From: Fidelibacterota bacterium
GTDB taxonomy: Bacteria; Pseudomonadota; Alphaproteobacteria; Rhodospirillales; Rhodospirillaceae
Assembly (NCBI GenBank): GCA_947475895.1
Contig: CANJMF010000004.1
Coordinates: 62,001 to 126,000 of the forward strand
Direction of reading: 5' to 3'
Length of the DNA: 64,000 bases
This document shows, piece after piece, positions 43,622-51,362 of the stretch. The notes beneath the pieces were generated by a model, which was not told where the DNA came from, did no database searches, and was given only the letters and a program-made list of their open reading frames with translations. The first letter of the stretch is position 1. Each line of letters starts with the position of its first letter. Position numbers and translations under genes: made by a program.

Positions 43622-44449
43622 ATGAGCAGTGCTGTTAAACATCCCTTCCACATGATCAACCCGAGCCCATGGCCGGCCCTGGGCGGTTTCAGCGCCCTGG
43701 TTCTCGCCATTGGCGCGATCCTGACGTTCCACAAGACCCCGGTCTTCGGAATGAACATGGGCCTGTGGAAATTGGCCCCCGGCTTCGTGCTGGTCCTCGT
43801 CACGATGTTCTATTGGTGGCGCGACGTCATTCATGAGTCGGTTGTCGAACACGCTCACACGCCCGAGACCAGCCACGGCCTGCGCATGGGCATGGTGTTG
43901 TTCATCGCCTCGGAAGTGATGTTCTTCTTCGCGTTCTTTTGGGCATTTTTCCATCACGCGCTGGGCTTCGGTCCGTCGACGCACCAATGGCCCCCCGCCG
44001 GCATCGCCGTATTGGATGCCTGGGAAATCCCCTTCTACAACACGGTAATCCTGCTCACCTCGGGCATCACGGTCACGCGCGCGCATCTGTTCATCGAACA
44101 GGGCAACAACAAGCTGGCCGCCCGCTGGACCTTCATCACCGCCGCCCTGGGCGCAATCTTCCTTGGCATGCAGATCTTCGAATACGTGCACGCAGGCTTC
44201 CACCTGACGGACGGCATCTATCCGTCGGTGTTCTATTTCGCCACTGGCTTCCACGGCTTCCACGTGTTCGTGGGAACCACGTTCCTGTTCGTGTGCGGCT
44301 TCCGCGCCGCCAAGGACCAGTTCAAGCCGAACAAACACATCGGCTTCCAGGCTGCCGCCTGGTACTGGCACTTTGTCGACGTGGTGTGGCTGTTCCTGTT
44401 CGTCTGGGTCTACTGGCTCTTGGGCCTGCCGGTTCGGCACTTAAGCTAA
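43622..44449 (+). CDS. coxC: Cytochrome c oxidase subunit III
   Basis: Structural subunit that stabilises turnover of the oxidase. The 275-residue protein has seven helices and the family blocks HPFHMINPSPWP, WWRDVIHES, GMVLFIASEVMFFFAFFWAFFHH and the C-terminal FQAAAWYWHFVDVVWLFLFVWVYW. The ATG at 43622 follows an AAAGAGGAA box 22 bases after ctaG; a longer in-frame start at 43547 would overlap ctaG and is rejected. A strong terminator follows. Confidence 0.96.
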   Translation: MSSAVKHPFHMINPSPWPALGGFSALVLAIGAILTFHKTPVFGMNMGLWKLAPGFVLVLVTMFYWWRDVIHESVVEHAHTPETSHGLRMGMVLFIASEVMFFFAFFWAFFHHALGFGPSTHQWPPAGIAVLDAWEIPFYNTVILLTSGITVTRAHLFIEQGNNKLAARWTFITAALGAIFLGMQIFEYVHAGFHLTDGIYPSVFYFATGFHGFHVFVGTTFLFVCGFRAAKDQFKPNKHIGFQAAAWYWHFVDVVWLFLFVWVYWLLGLPVRHLS

Positions 44450-44458
44450 CGCATAAAA

Positions 44459-44487
44459 AAAAGGGCCGGCGAAAGTCGGCCCTTTTT
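44459..44487 (+). terminator. Terminator after coxC
   Basis: GGGCCGGC and GTCGGCCC form an 8-bp stem with a GAAA tetraloop, flanked by AAAAAA and TTTTT, so it may work in both directions. It closes coxB-coxA-ctaG-coxC. Confidence 0.92.
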
Positions 44488-44507
44488 CATTCTGGGAGGA
44501 GTGATTC

Positions 44508-45134
44508 ATGAAACGTATTCTGACCGCGTGCGCCGTGCTGACGGCGTTCATCTCGTTGACCTCGTTTGCCGCCACCGATCGTTTTCCGGAAATGCCGCTG
44601 GATCAGATGAACCCGGCGCAGCGCAAAGTCGCTGAGGCAATTATCGCGGGGCCGCGTAAGTCCCTCTCCGGTCCCTTCAACACCTGGCTGCGCAGCCCCG
44701 ACCTGGCCGACCGTTTGCAAAGTGTCGGCGAATACATTCGCTATAAATCATCGCTGTCACGGCGTCTGAACGAGTTCGCGATCTTGATCATCGCGCGCGA
44801 ATGGACCGCGCAATTTCAGTGGTTCTCACACTATCAGCTCGCCATTGACGCTGGGCTGAAGCCCGAGATCGCGGCGGCTGTCGCGGCCGGAAAGCGTCCC
44901 ACCGGCATGAGCGCAGATGAAACCGTGGTCTACGATGCGACGCTGGCGCTTCACCGCAACAAAGGCCAGATCCCCGACGCGCTGTTCGAACAAGCGCGCA
45001 AGATGTTCGGCGAACAGGGCGTGGTCGACCTGATCGGCGTGAATGGCTACTACACCGCCGTGGCGATGACCTTGAACGTCGCGCAAGTACCGGTACCGGC
45101 GGGCACGCCTCTGCCGCTGCCGATCTTAAAGTAA
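44508..45134 (+). CDS. Exported carboxymuconolactone decarboxylase-like protein
   Basis: A 208-residue protein with a signal peptide (MKRILTACAVLTAFISLTSFA) followed by an AhpD/CMD-like helical domain: GPFNTWLRSPDLADRLQSVGEYIRY, LNEFAILIIAREWTAQFQWFSH and YDATLALHRN. The CxxC pair of peroxidase-active AhpD proteins is absent (the mature part has no Cys); the EW...H pattern is kept. Export of a CMD-type protein is uncommon but known. It sits between the coxC terminator and DUF983, with a clear GGGAGGAG box. Reaction unknown. Confidence 0.78.
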   Translation: MKRILTACAVLTAFISLTSFAATDRFPEMPLDQMNPAQRKVAEAIIAGPRKSLSGPFNTWLRSPDLADRLQSVGEYIRYKSSLSRRLNEFAILIIAREWTAQFQWFSHYQLAIDAGLKPEIAAAVAAGKRPTGMSADETVVYDATLALHRNKGQIPDALFEQARKMFGEQGVVDLIGVNGYYTAVAMTLNVAQVPVPAGTPLPLPILK

Positions 45135-45142
45135 CCGCGCCC

Positions 45143-45496
45143 ATGAACCCTGGCGCACCGCTTGCGAAAGTCGCCCTGCTCGGGCGCTGTCCGCGTTGCG
45201 GTGAAGGCGCGTTGTTCCAGGGTTACATCAAGATCGCGCCGGCGTGCCCCGTGTGCGGGCTCAGCCTGGCGGGACACGACACCGGCGACGGCCCGGCATT
45301 CTTCATCATGTTGCCGCTGTGCATCGTGACCGCGATGCTGGCGCTGTTGCTGGAAGTCAAAGTCGGCCCGCCCATGTGGGTGCACGTCGTGCTGTGGCCG
45401 GTGTTTATCGCGCTGGCGGTGGGATACACGCTGCGGCCTGTGAAGGCCATCATGGTGGCCCTTCAGTACCGCTACCGCGACGTCACGAAAGCGTAG
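45143..45496 (+). CDS. DUF983 family protein
   Basis: A 117-residue protein with an N-terminal zinc-ribbon-like pair, Cys16-Cys19 (GRCPRCGEG) and Cys35-Cys38 (PACPVCGLS), followed by two membrane helices. DUF983 is common near cytochrome oxidase genes in alphaproteobacteria, where an assembly role is often supposed but not proven. It is 8 bases after the exported CMD-like gene and is followed by a terminator. Confidence 0.87.
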   Translation: MNPGAPLAKVALLGRCPRCGEGALFQGYIKIAPACPVCGLSLAGHDTGDGPAFFIMLPLCIVTAMLALLLEVKVGPPMWVHVVLWPVFIALAVGYTLRPVKAIMVALQYRYRDVTKA

Positions 45497-45498
45497 CG

Positions 45499-45528
45499 GC
45501 CGGCGGGCTTTCAAACCCGCCGGCTTTT
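45499..45528 (+). terminator. Terminator after DUF983
   Basis: GCCGGCGGG pairs perfectly with CCCGCCGGC over an 8-base loop, followed by TTTT, two bases past the DUF983 stop. It lies just before the end of the convergent ammonium transporter gene. Confidence 0.9.
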
Positions 45529-45531
45529 CGA

Positions 45532-46737
45532 TTAGCCCCTCAGGTCTTGTTCCGGCGTCGATGAGATCTTGTGAATGGCAAGATCGGCGCCCATGAATTC
45601 GTCTTCTTCGGTGAGGCGAATGCCGATGGTTACCTTCAACAGGCCGTAGATCACGAACCCGCCCACCGTCGCGATGGCAACGCCGACGAACGTTCCGACG
45701 AGTTGCGCGGCGAAGGTGACGCCGCCCATGCCGCCGAGCGCTTCCAGCCCGAAAATCCCGCACAGAATGCCGCCCGATGCACCACACAGACCGTGCAAGG
45801 ACCAAACGCCGAGCACATCATCGAGGCGTAGGCGGTTCTGACAAAGATTGAACGCGAACACGAACAGCGCGCCGGCGAAAGCGCCCGTCGCCAGTGCGCC
45901 GATGGGATGCATGACATCAGACCCCGCGCAAATCGCGACAAGACCTGCCAAAGCGCCGTTATGAATAAAGCCCGGATCGTTGCGACCGACTAACAAGGCC
46001 GACAGCACGCCGCCCACCATTGCCAGAAGCGAATTCGCCGCGACCAGGCCTGTAACCGCTTCAAGCTTTTGCGCGCTCATGACGTTGAAGCCGAACCAAC
46101 CCACCGACAAAATCCATGCACCGAGTGCCAGCCAGATGATATTGGACGGCGGCATGGGCACCGCGCGACCGTCGGCGGTCCAGCGGCCCTTGCGGTTGCC
46201 GAGCATGATGACCGCGCCCAGTGCAATCCAGCCGCCCATGGCGTGAACGACGACGGAACCCGCGAAATCGTGGAACTTCGCGCCGAAGGTGACTTCCATG
46301 AAATCCTGGAATCCGAAGTTGTTGTTCCACGCCATTCCTTCGAAGGTCGGATAGATGAAGGCGACCAACATCAAGGTCGCGATGAGCTGTGGATAAAACC
46401 TGGCGCGTTCTGCGATGCCGCCCGAAATGATCGCGGGAACGGCGGCAGCGAAGGTGAGCAAGAAGAAGAACTTCACCATCTCGTAGCCTTGGGCGGGGAA
46501 TACACCGCCCTCGCCCGAAATGATTTTCGCGCTTTGGAAAAAGGTGACCCCATAAGCAAGACTGTAACCGACGAAGAAGTACGCCACCGTCGAGGCGGCG
46601 AAGTCGGTCATGATTTTTACGAGTGCGTTCACTTGTGCGCGCTTGCGCACGGTGCCGACCTCAAGGAAGGCGAACCCGGCATGCATGGCAAGCACCATGA
46701 TCGCGCCCATGAGTATGAAAAAGACGTCGTGTCCCAT
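45532..46737 (-). CDS. amt: Ammonium transporter
   Basis: A 401-residue channel with 11 predicted helices. Family signatures are visible: HAGFAFLEVGTVRKRAQVNAL near the start, DFAGSVVVHAMGGWIALGAVIMLG in the middle, and the C-terminal GGFVIYGLLKVTIGIRLTEEDEFMGADLAIH region. The pore His twin is expected in VVHAMGG and SLHGLCGASGG. The ATG at 46737 has GGGGGAG 5 bases upstream; there is no cleavable signal. No glnK gene lies next to it, which is unusual because amt is commonly paired with glnK. Confidence 0.9.
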   Translation of the reverse strand: MGHDVFFILMGAIMVLAMHAGFAFLEVGTVRKRAQVNALVKIMTDFAASTVAYFFVGYSLAYGVTFFQSAKIISGEGGVFPAQGYEMVKFFFLLTFAAAVPAIISGGIAERARFYPQLIATLMLVAFIYPTFEGMAWNNNFGFQDFMEVTFGAKFHDFAGSVVVHAMGGWIALGAVIMLGNRKGRWTADGRAVPMPPSNIIWLALGAWILSVGWFGFNVMSAQKLEAVTGLVAANSLLAMVGGVLSALLVGRNDPGFIHNGALAGLVAICAGSDVMHPIGALATGAFAGALFVFAFNLCQNRLRLDDVLGVWSLHGLCGASGGILCGIFGLEALGGMGGVTFAAQLVGTFVGVAIATVGGFVIYGLLKVTIGIRLTEEDEFMGADLAIHKISSTPEQDLRG

Positions 46738-46910
46738 TAGCTCTCCCCCTGTAAGAAACGCCCCGCGCCAACCTCCCCGTCGGTCGCGGAACGCGAATAA
46801 AGAACCTCCTCGTGTGACAGTGCTGTCTTTGAGCAGCACCAAGTCGCCAGATCACGGCCCCTTTATATCAAGAAGCCTGCCGCGTTAGAAAAATAAGTTA
46901 TTTCAAATGA

Positions 46911-47168
46911 TTAGAGAGTTATTCCTTTGCGAATCAAAAACCGCGTCGCGCGGTCTTGGGTGTCGGCGCCCACAACGGCGTGCCCCTGCGCTTCGCAGAA
47001 AGCCGGTACGTCGCGCTGAGCGGCGGGATCGGTGGTGAGGAGTTCGACCTCGGTCCCCGGCGCAAGTTCATGTAACCGTTTGCGCAGCCGCAGGACCGGC
47101 AGCGGGCAATTGAGGCCGCGCGCGTCGATCAGAACAACGGTCGATAGGGGTTTGCGATCTTGCGTCAT
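46911..47168 (-). CDS. TusA/YeeD-family sulfurtransferase
   Basis: An 85-residue protein of the TusA fold. Cys21 lies in the conserved DARGLNCPLPVLRLRKRL and carries the persulfide in studied members; the C-terminal part ends ATRFLIRKGITL. The ATG at 47168 is used; upstream in-frame codons have no similarity. It diverges from a YeeE/YedE-family transporter gene 68 bases away, the classic pairing for thiosulfate/sulfur uptake (YeeE-YeeD). Confidence 0.88.
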   Translation of the reverse strand: MTQDRKPLSTVVLIDARGLNCPLPVLRLRKRLHELAPGTEVELLTTDPAAQRDVPAFCEAQGHAVVGADTQDRATRFLIRKGITL

Positions 47169-47236
47169 TGTCCAAGCACGATACTGTCGGGCACGCCCCC
47201 GCCGCAAGATAACCTCGGAGGGCAACAGGAGCACCC

Positions 47237-48283
47237 GTGCCGGACCTACTTATGCCCATCTTGCTCGGCCTCATCATCGGCGCGGCGATTGGCGCGACGG
47301 TGTTGCTGACCAATTTTTGCGCACTGGGCGCCGTGGCCGACATCGTGTTCGCGAAAGACTGGCGGCGTATGCGCGCCTGGCTGCTGGCCGGCGGCATCGC
47401 CATTATCGGCGCGCAGATTTTGGACAACGCCCACCTCATCGATCTGGGCTCCAGTATCTATGCGGCCCCTTTCCTGCCGCTGGTGCCGATTATTCTCGGC
47501 GGCGTGTGTTTTGGTTTCGGCATGGCGCTGGCGGGCGGTTGCCCGAGCCGCGCCTTATCACGCCTCGGTGCTGGCTCCTTGAAATCGCTGGTCACGTTGT
47601 TGGTGGTGGGCGTGGTCGCGGCGATGACGGGCTTGGGTGTGCTGGTGGGCCTGACGGATTTTCTGTTCAACATCGGAACGGTGCGCGTGCCGCCGTCTAA
47701 TAGCTTGCCTGTGGTTCTCACCACCTTGATCGGCGGCGAACGCTACATGCGTTGGATCGTGACCGCGATCATCGGTGGCGGGCTTTTGATTTTCGCGCTG
47801 AAGGATTCGTGGTTCCGCGCCTCGCGTGGGCACCTGATCGGCGGTGGCATCATTGGTCTGTGCGTAATCGCCGCATGGGCCGGCGGCAGCTTTGGCGTCA
47901 ACCTGGTGGCACCCATGGGTGCAGCGATCACCGGCCTCACCACACAAGATGTTCCGACGCCGTTTCCAGCATCGGTGATCGTCGGGATTCCGCTCGGCGC
48001 ATTCATCGCAGGCGCGCTCACGCGCAACTTAGCGCTGGAAAGTTTTACCGACGCCGCCGACTTGCCGCGCCATCTGATCGGAGGCGCGCTTATGGGCTTT
48101 GGCGGCACGCTGGCGCTGGGGTGCACGTTTGGTCAGGGCTTGTCTGGATTATCGACGTTGGGGATTGGATCATTTCTAGCGATCGCCGCCATGTGGTTCG
48201 GCTGCTTGTGGGGCATCCGTTATTTCGAGGCGGGATCGGTGATGGGCGGCCTGGTGCTCGCGCTCAAGCGGCGCATGCATTAA
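47237..48283 (+). CDS. YeeE/YedE (TsuA-like) sulfur-compound transporter
   Basis: A 348-residue membrane protein with repeated helical halves. Conserved Cys that relay thiosulfate in TsuA-type transporters are seen as Cys28 (LTNFCALGAVAD), Cys91, Cys102 (ALAGGCPSRAL) and one in ALGCTFGQGLSGLSTLG near residue 295. Likely imports thiosulfate or a related sulfane compound. The partner TusA-like gene is divergent, and a ModE-like regulator and a rhodanese follow. Confidence 0.87.
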   Translation: MPDLLMPILLGLIIGAAIGATVLLTNFCALGAVADIVFAKDWRRMRAWLLAGGIAIIGAQILDNAHLIDLGSSIYAAPFLPLVPIILGGVCFGFGMALAGGCPSRALSRLGAGSLKSLVTLLVVGVVAAMTGLGVLVGLTDFLFNIGTVRVPPSNSLPVVLTTLIGGERYMRWIVTAIIGGGLLIFALKDSWFRASRGHLIGGGIIGLCVIAAWAGGSFGVNLVAPMGAAITGLTTQDVPTPFPASVIVGIPLGAFIAGALTRNLALESFTDAADLPRHLIGGALMGFGGTLALGCTFGQGLSGLSTLGIGSFLAIAAMWFGCLWGIRYFEAGSVMGGLVLALKRRMH

Positions 48284-48287
48284 CGCG

Positions 48288-48671
48288 CTATGGGCTGACG
48301 GCGCGCTTGCTCGCCGACAGAGCACTGCGTAAGGCTTGAAGATCTTCGTCGATGGCGGCCGATGTGGCGGCTTGCATGCGGCGATACCGGCTCAAAACTT
48401 CTCTTCCCAGGTCCGTCAGTTGCGCGCCGCCGCCGCCGCCCTTGCCGCCTTTGCTGGTGGTGACCACCGGTTCCCGAAACATCGTGTTCATTTCGTCGAC
48501 CAGCAGCCAGGCCCGGCGATAGCTCATGGACATGCGCCGCCCGGCCGCCGCGATAGAGCCGGTGGCGACAATGTTATCGAGCAAATCGGCCTTGCCGGGA
48601 CCAATCGCGGTTTCAGCGCCGAGAACGATCCTCAGCCATGCGCCGACCGCAGCTTTCGACGGTTGTTTCAT
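48288..48671 (-). CDS. ModE-type winged-helix regulator without ligand domain
   Basis: A 127-residue protein corresponding to the N-terminal DNA-binding part of ModE: LLDNIVATGSIAAAGRRMSMSYRRAWLLVDEMN, then a wing with KGGKGGGGGAQLTDLGREVLSRYR. The C-terminal molybdate-binding (MOP) domains are absent. Such single-domain forms occur in many proteobacteria and may sense other signals. It is convergent with the YeeE-like gene (4 bases between stops) and divergent from the rhodanese gene, so these are candidate targets. Confidence 0.85.
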   Translation of the reverse strand: MKQPSKAAVGAWLRIVLGAETAIGPGKADLLDNIVATGSIAAAGRRMSMSYRRAWLLVDEMNTMFREPVVTTSKGGKGGGGGAQLTDLGREVLSRYRRMQAATSAAIDEDLQALRSALSASKRAVSP

Positions 48672-48740
48672 GCGCTAACTATACATACTTGCTCGAAAAA
48701 GGAACTATTCTAAGCTGATGGACCCTTCAGGAGCGTTTTG

Positions 48741-49073
48741 ATGCCATTGCCGCCAAACCAAGTCTTTTACGTCAGCCCGGCCCAGATCAAGGAATGGCGC
48801 GATAAGGGCGAAGCCGTCATCGTCGATGTGCGCGAGCCCGACGAATGGGAGCAGGTCCACATTCCCGATGCGATCCTGCTCCCGCTGTCGACTTTTGAAG
48901 CCACGCAGATCCCCGACCCTCAGGGCAAGCATCTCGTCTTTCATTGCCGGAGTGGCCGCCGCTGCGGCCTCGCCGCTGAGAAAGCCGTGGCCGCCGGCTA
49001 CACGGGCGTGATCAAGCGCATGGAGGGCGGCATGCTGGCGTGGTCCGCCGCCGGCTACGAGTCCGAGACATAA
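48741..49073 (+). CDS. Rhodanese domain protein
   Basis: A 110-residue single-domain sulfurtransferase. The active-site Cys69 starts the loop CRSGRRC, preceded by LVFH, and the N-terminal part has AVIVDVREPDEWEQVHIPDA. No signal peptide, so it is cytoplasmic. AGGAGCG lies upstream of the ATG at 48741. Together with the TusA and YeeE-type proteins within 2 kb it suggests sulfane-sulfur handling. The Usp gene follows after 5 bases. Confidence 0.9.
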   Translation: MPLPPNQVFYVSPAQIKEWRDKGEAVIVDVREPDEWEQVHIPDAILLPLSTFEATQIPDPQGKHLVFHCRSGRRCGLAAEKAVAAGYTGVIKRMEGGMLAWSAAGYESET

Positions 49074-49078
49074 AGCTC

Positions 49079-49588
49079 ATGGCGCCCGCGACCCTGGAAC
49101 CCTTAGGCGGGACGCTGGGCAGCGAAGCCGGGCGCATTTTTCTGGTGGTGGTGGACGACACCAGGGAACTGGCCGAGGCCATGCATTACGCCTGCGAGCG
49201 CGCGCGCAAAACCGGCGGGCGCGTGGCGTTGCTGTTCGTCTACGACATCGACACCGAGTTCCATCACTGGAAGTACGTGACGGCTATGGCTGATGCGGAA
49301 GCGCGCCAAGAAGCCGAGAACACATTGAAGCTCCATGCCTTGCGCGTGGAGCAGGAAACGGGACGCACGCCCGATACTTATGTGCGCCGGGGCCGGCGGC
49401 GCGTGGAGCTTTTCAAGCTGGTGAAAGAGCATCCGGAAATCTCGATTTTGATTTTAAGCGCGGCCCCCGGTGCCAAGCCGGGACCCTTGGTGGAGGCCGT
49501 GACCGGAAAGTACGCCGGTAAAATCGGCATCCCCGTGACCGTCGTTCCCAGCGGGAAGCCCCTACCACCTGAGCGGCAAATCCACTAA
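49079..49588 (+). CDS. Universal stress protein (UspA fold)
   Basis: A 169-residue protein with one Usp domain: IFLVVVDDTRELAEAMHYACERARKT, then GGRVALLFVYDID and ILILSAAPGAKPGPLVEAVTGKYAGKIGIPVTVVPSG. The C-terminal ATP loop G-2x-G-9x-G/S of ATP-binding Usps is only partly kept. It is 5 bases after the rhodanese gene and probably co-transcribed. The ATG at 49079 is chosen because the longer frame overlaps the rhodanese gene. Confidence 0.85.
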   Translation: MAPATLEPLGGTLGSEAGRIFLVVVDDTRELAEAMHYACERARKTGGRVALLFVYDIDTEFHHWKYVTAMADAEARQEAENTLKLHALRVEQETGRTPDTYVRRGRRRVELFKLVKEHPEISILILSAAPGAKPGPLVEAVTGKYAGKIGIPVTVVPSGKPLPPERQIH

Positions 49589-49621
49589 ATTCTCCCGTCT
49601 TATAGGGCTGGGGAAAAGTCC

Positions 49622-50899
49622 ATGAACCGTTTCACGATCTTCTTGGCGTCGCTCATTTTGAGCGCGAGCTGTGATGCATCAGCCGCGCAACGTCGTGCTC
49701 AACAAGCGGCTCCGCCGCCGCTCCCCATACTTCTCGCGGGTGAAAACGCGCCGACACTCAAATTTCAAACCATGGCGACAGCGGTGCCCGCGGGAACCGT
49801 GATCGGTAAACGCCGGGCCGGCATCATTTGCAGCCTCGGTGATGTTCTTGGCGACATTACGACGAGCAATACAGTCGCGTTGGACATGCGCGGGTTTGGC
49901 AACGCGTTCCGTGAACAGTTCCAGGCGGCGAATTATAAAATTGTCGGTGAAGACGTGGCCCTTTTCGGCCAGCAGTCAGCCGACGCGAAATATTTAGTGG
50001 GAGCCGTGGTCCGGGAGCTCAAGCTCGATGCTTGCTTTCTTGGATCGAGCCCCAGTGCGACGGCGAGCATGACTGTCGAATGGCAGTTCTATGATCCGCT
50101 CGAACGTAAAATTGTTTATCGCACCAATGCAATGGGCAGCGGGAAAGTCAGCCCGTCGCCGGACAGCGAGCATCTGGCCCTTGCCGCTGCATTCAGCGAA
50201 GCGACGCGCGCATTACTCGCCAACCAAGATTTCCACGACTTCCTGGAGAAAGCGTCGCTTCCGATCGCAAGTCCGGATGCGGCAAAGCCCGCATCGCCGG
50301 CGTTCGCCCTAAAAGCGCTTCCGGCTTCAACGACAAAATTCCAAGACCGCGCTACGGAGATCCGCGCCAATGTCGCGACGATTTTCAGCGGATCGGGAAG
50401 CGGCTCGGGCTTCTTTGTGAACGACGGCTATATGATCACGAACAATCACGTCGTTGATGGCGGAAAGTTCGTGAAGGTGCGTTTGATCACGGGCCGCGAG
50501 ATCGTGGGCGAAGTCGTCGCGAGCGACGCCCACCGCGATGTGGCATTGGTGAAAACGGAAGCCGTCGGCTTGAAGGGCCTACCGGTGCGCACGACCGAAG
50601 CCGTCGTTGGATCGCAGGTATTCGTGATCGGCTCGCCGCTCGGTGTTGAGAATGAAGGCACCGTGACGTCGGGAATTATCTCGACCTACCGCATCGAACA
50701 AGGGCAGCGGGTGATTCAAAGCGACGTTGCGGTGACCCACGGCAATAGCGGCGGGCCTATGGTGGACGAAACCGGTAACGCCATTGGCATCACGGTTTTT
50801 GGCAAACCCGGCGACAGGGGCGAGCCGGTGAGTTTAAATTTCTTCATCCCAATCACCGACGCGCTCACGCAACTGGGCGTCACGCTGGCTGCGAACTAA
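49622..50899 (+). CDS. Exported S1C (trypsin-like) serine protease with a novel N-terminal domain
   Basis: A 425-residue protein. A signal peptide (1-22) is followed by a domain of about 200 residues with no PDZ resemblance (KRRAGIICSLGDV, LVGAVVRELKLDACFLGSS), then a trypsin-like domain from about residue 250. The triad is visible as His276 (ITNNHVVDGG), Asp307 (HRDVALVK) and Ser376 (THGNSGGP). There is no PDZ domain after the protease, unlike DegP. The N-terminal part may bind substrate or the outer membrane. Its stop overlaps the stop of the convergent cupin gene. Confidence 0.85.
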   Translation: MNRFTIFLASLILSASCDASAAQRRAQQAAPPPLPILLAGENAPTLKFQTMATAVPAGTVIGKRRAGIICSLGDVLGDITTSNTVALDMRGFGNAFREQFQAANYKIVGEDVALFGQQSADAKYLVGAVVRELKLDACFLGSSPSATASMTVEWQFYDPLERKIVYRTNAMGSGKVSPSPDSEHLALAAAFSEATRALLANQDFHDFLEKASLPIASPDAAKPASPAFALKALPASTTKFQDRATEIRANVATIFSGSGSGSGFFVNDGYMITNNHVVDGGKFVKVRLITGREIVGEVVASDAHRDVALVKTEAVGLKGLPVRTTEAVVGSQVFVIGSPLGVENEGTVTSGIISTYRIEQGQRVIQSDVAVTHGNSGGPMVDETGNAIGITVFGKPGDRGEPVSLNFFIPITDALTQLGVTLAAN

Positions 50900-51348
50900 T
50901 AGGGCGTGCCATCCTTACGCACAAAGCGGCCGTCGGCGTTGGCGCTTTTCATGTCGATGTCGGAGCACGTCGTGAGGTCATCCATATTGCGAGAGCCCAC
51001 TTCGAGATAAACGGCCGTCATGGTGGATTTGTTGATGAGGTGATGGCCGTTGCCGCTGCCTTTCGGGAACGTCGCGCAGTCGCCGGCGCGCAGCAGCGTC
51101 TCACCGCCGTCCTCAACCAACACCAGTTCGCCTTCTAGCACATACACGAGTTCATCCTCGTGGCTGTGCCAGTGACGTTGGTTCGACCAATTGCCGGGCG
51201 GAAGCGTCATGAGGTTGACGCCGAAATCTTTGAGGCCGCCGGCATCGCCTAACCGTTTGCGCGTGCGCTCGGCGCACGGCGCTGCGAATGGCGCAGGATA
51301 TCCGACGCCTTTGCGGACCGGCACGGCAGCGACATCAATCTTCGGCAT
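50896..51348 (-). CDS. Cupin domain protein
   Basis: A 150-residue single cupin. Motif 1 is WHSHEDELVYVLEGELVLV and motif 2 is FPKGSGNGHHLINKST, giving a likely 3-His/1-Glu metal site. Such proteins may be isomerases, dioxygenases or sugar-binding. The ATG at 51348 has a GGAGGAC box 5 bases upstream. It is 14 bases after the hydroxypyruvate-isomerase-like gene, probably the last gene of the ELM1-Hyi-cupin run. Confidence 0.85.
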   Translation of the reverse strand: MPKIDVAAVPVRKGVGYPAPFAAPCAERTRKRLGDAGGLKDFGVNLMTLPPGNWSNQRHWHSHEDELVYVLEGELVLVEDGGETLLRAGDCATFPKGSGNGHHLINKSTMTAVYLEVGSRNMDDLTTCSDIDMKSANADGRFVRKDGTPY

Positions 51349-51362
51349 GCAGTCCTCCAATT

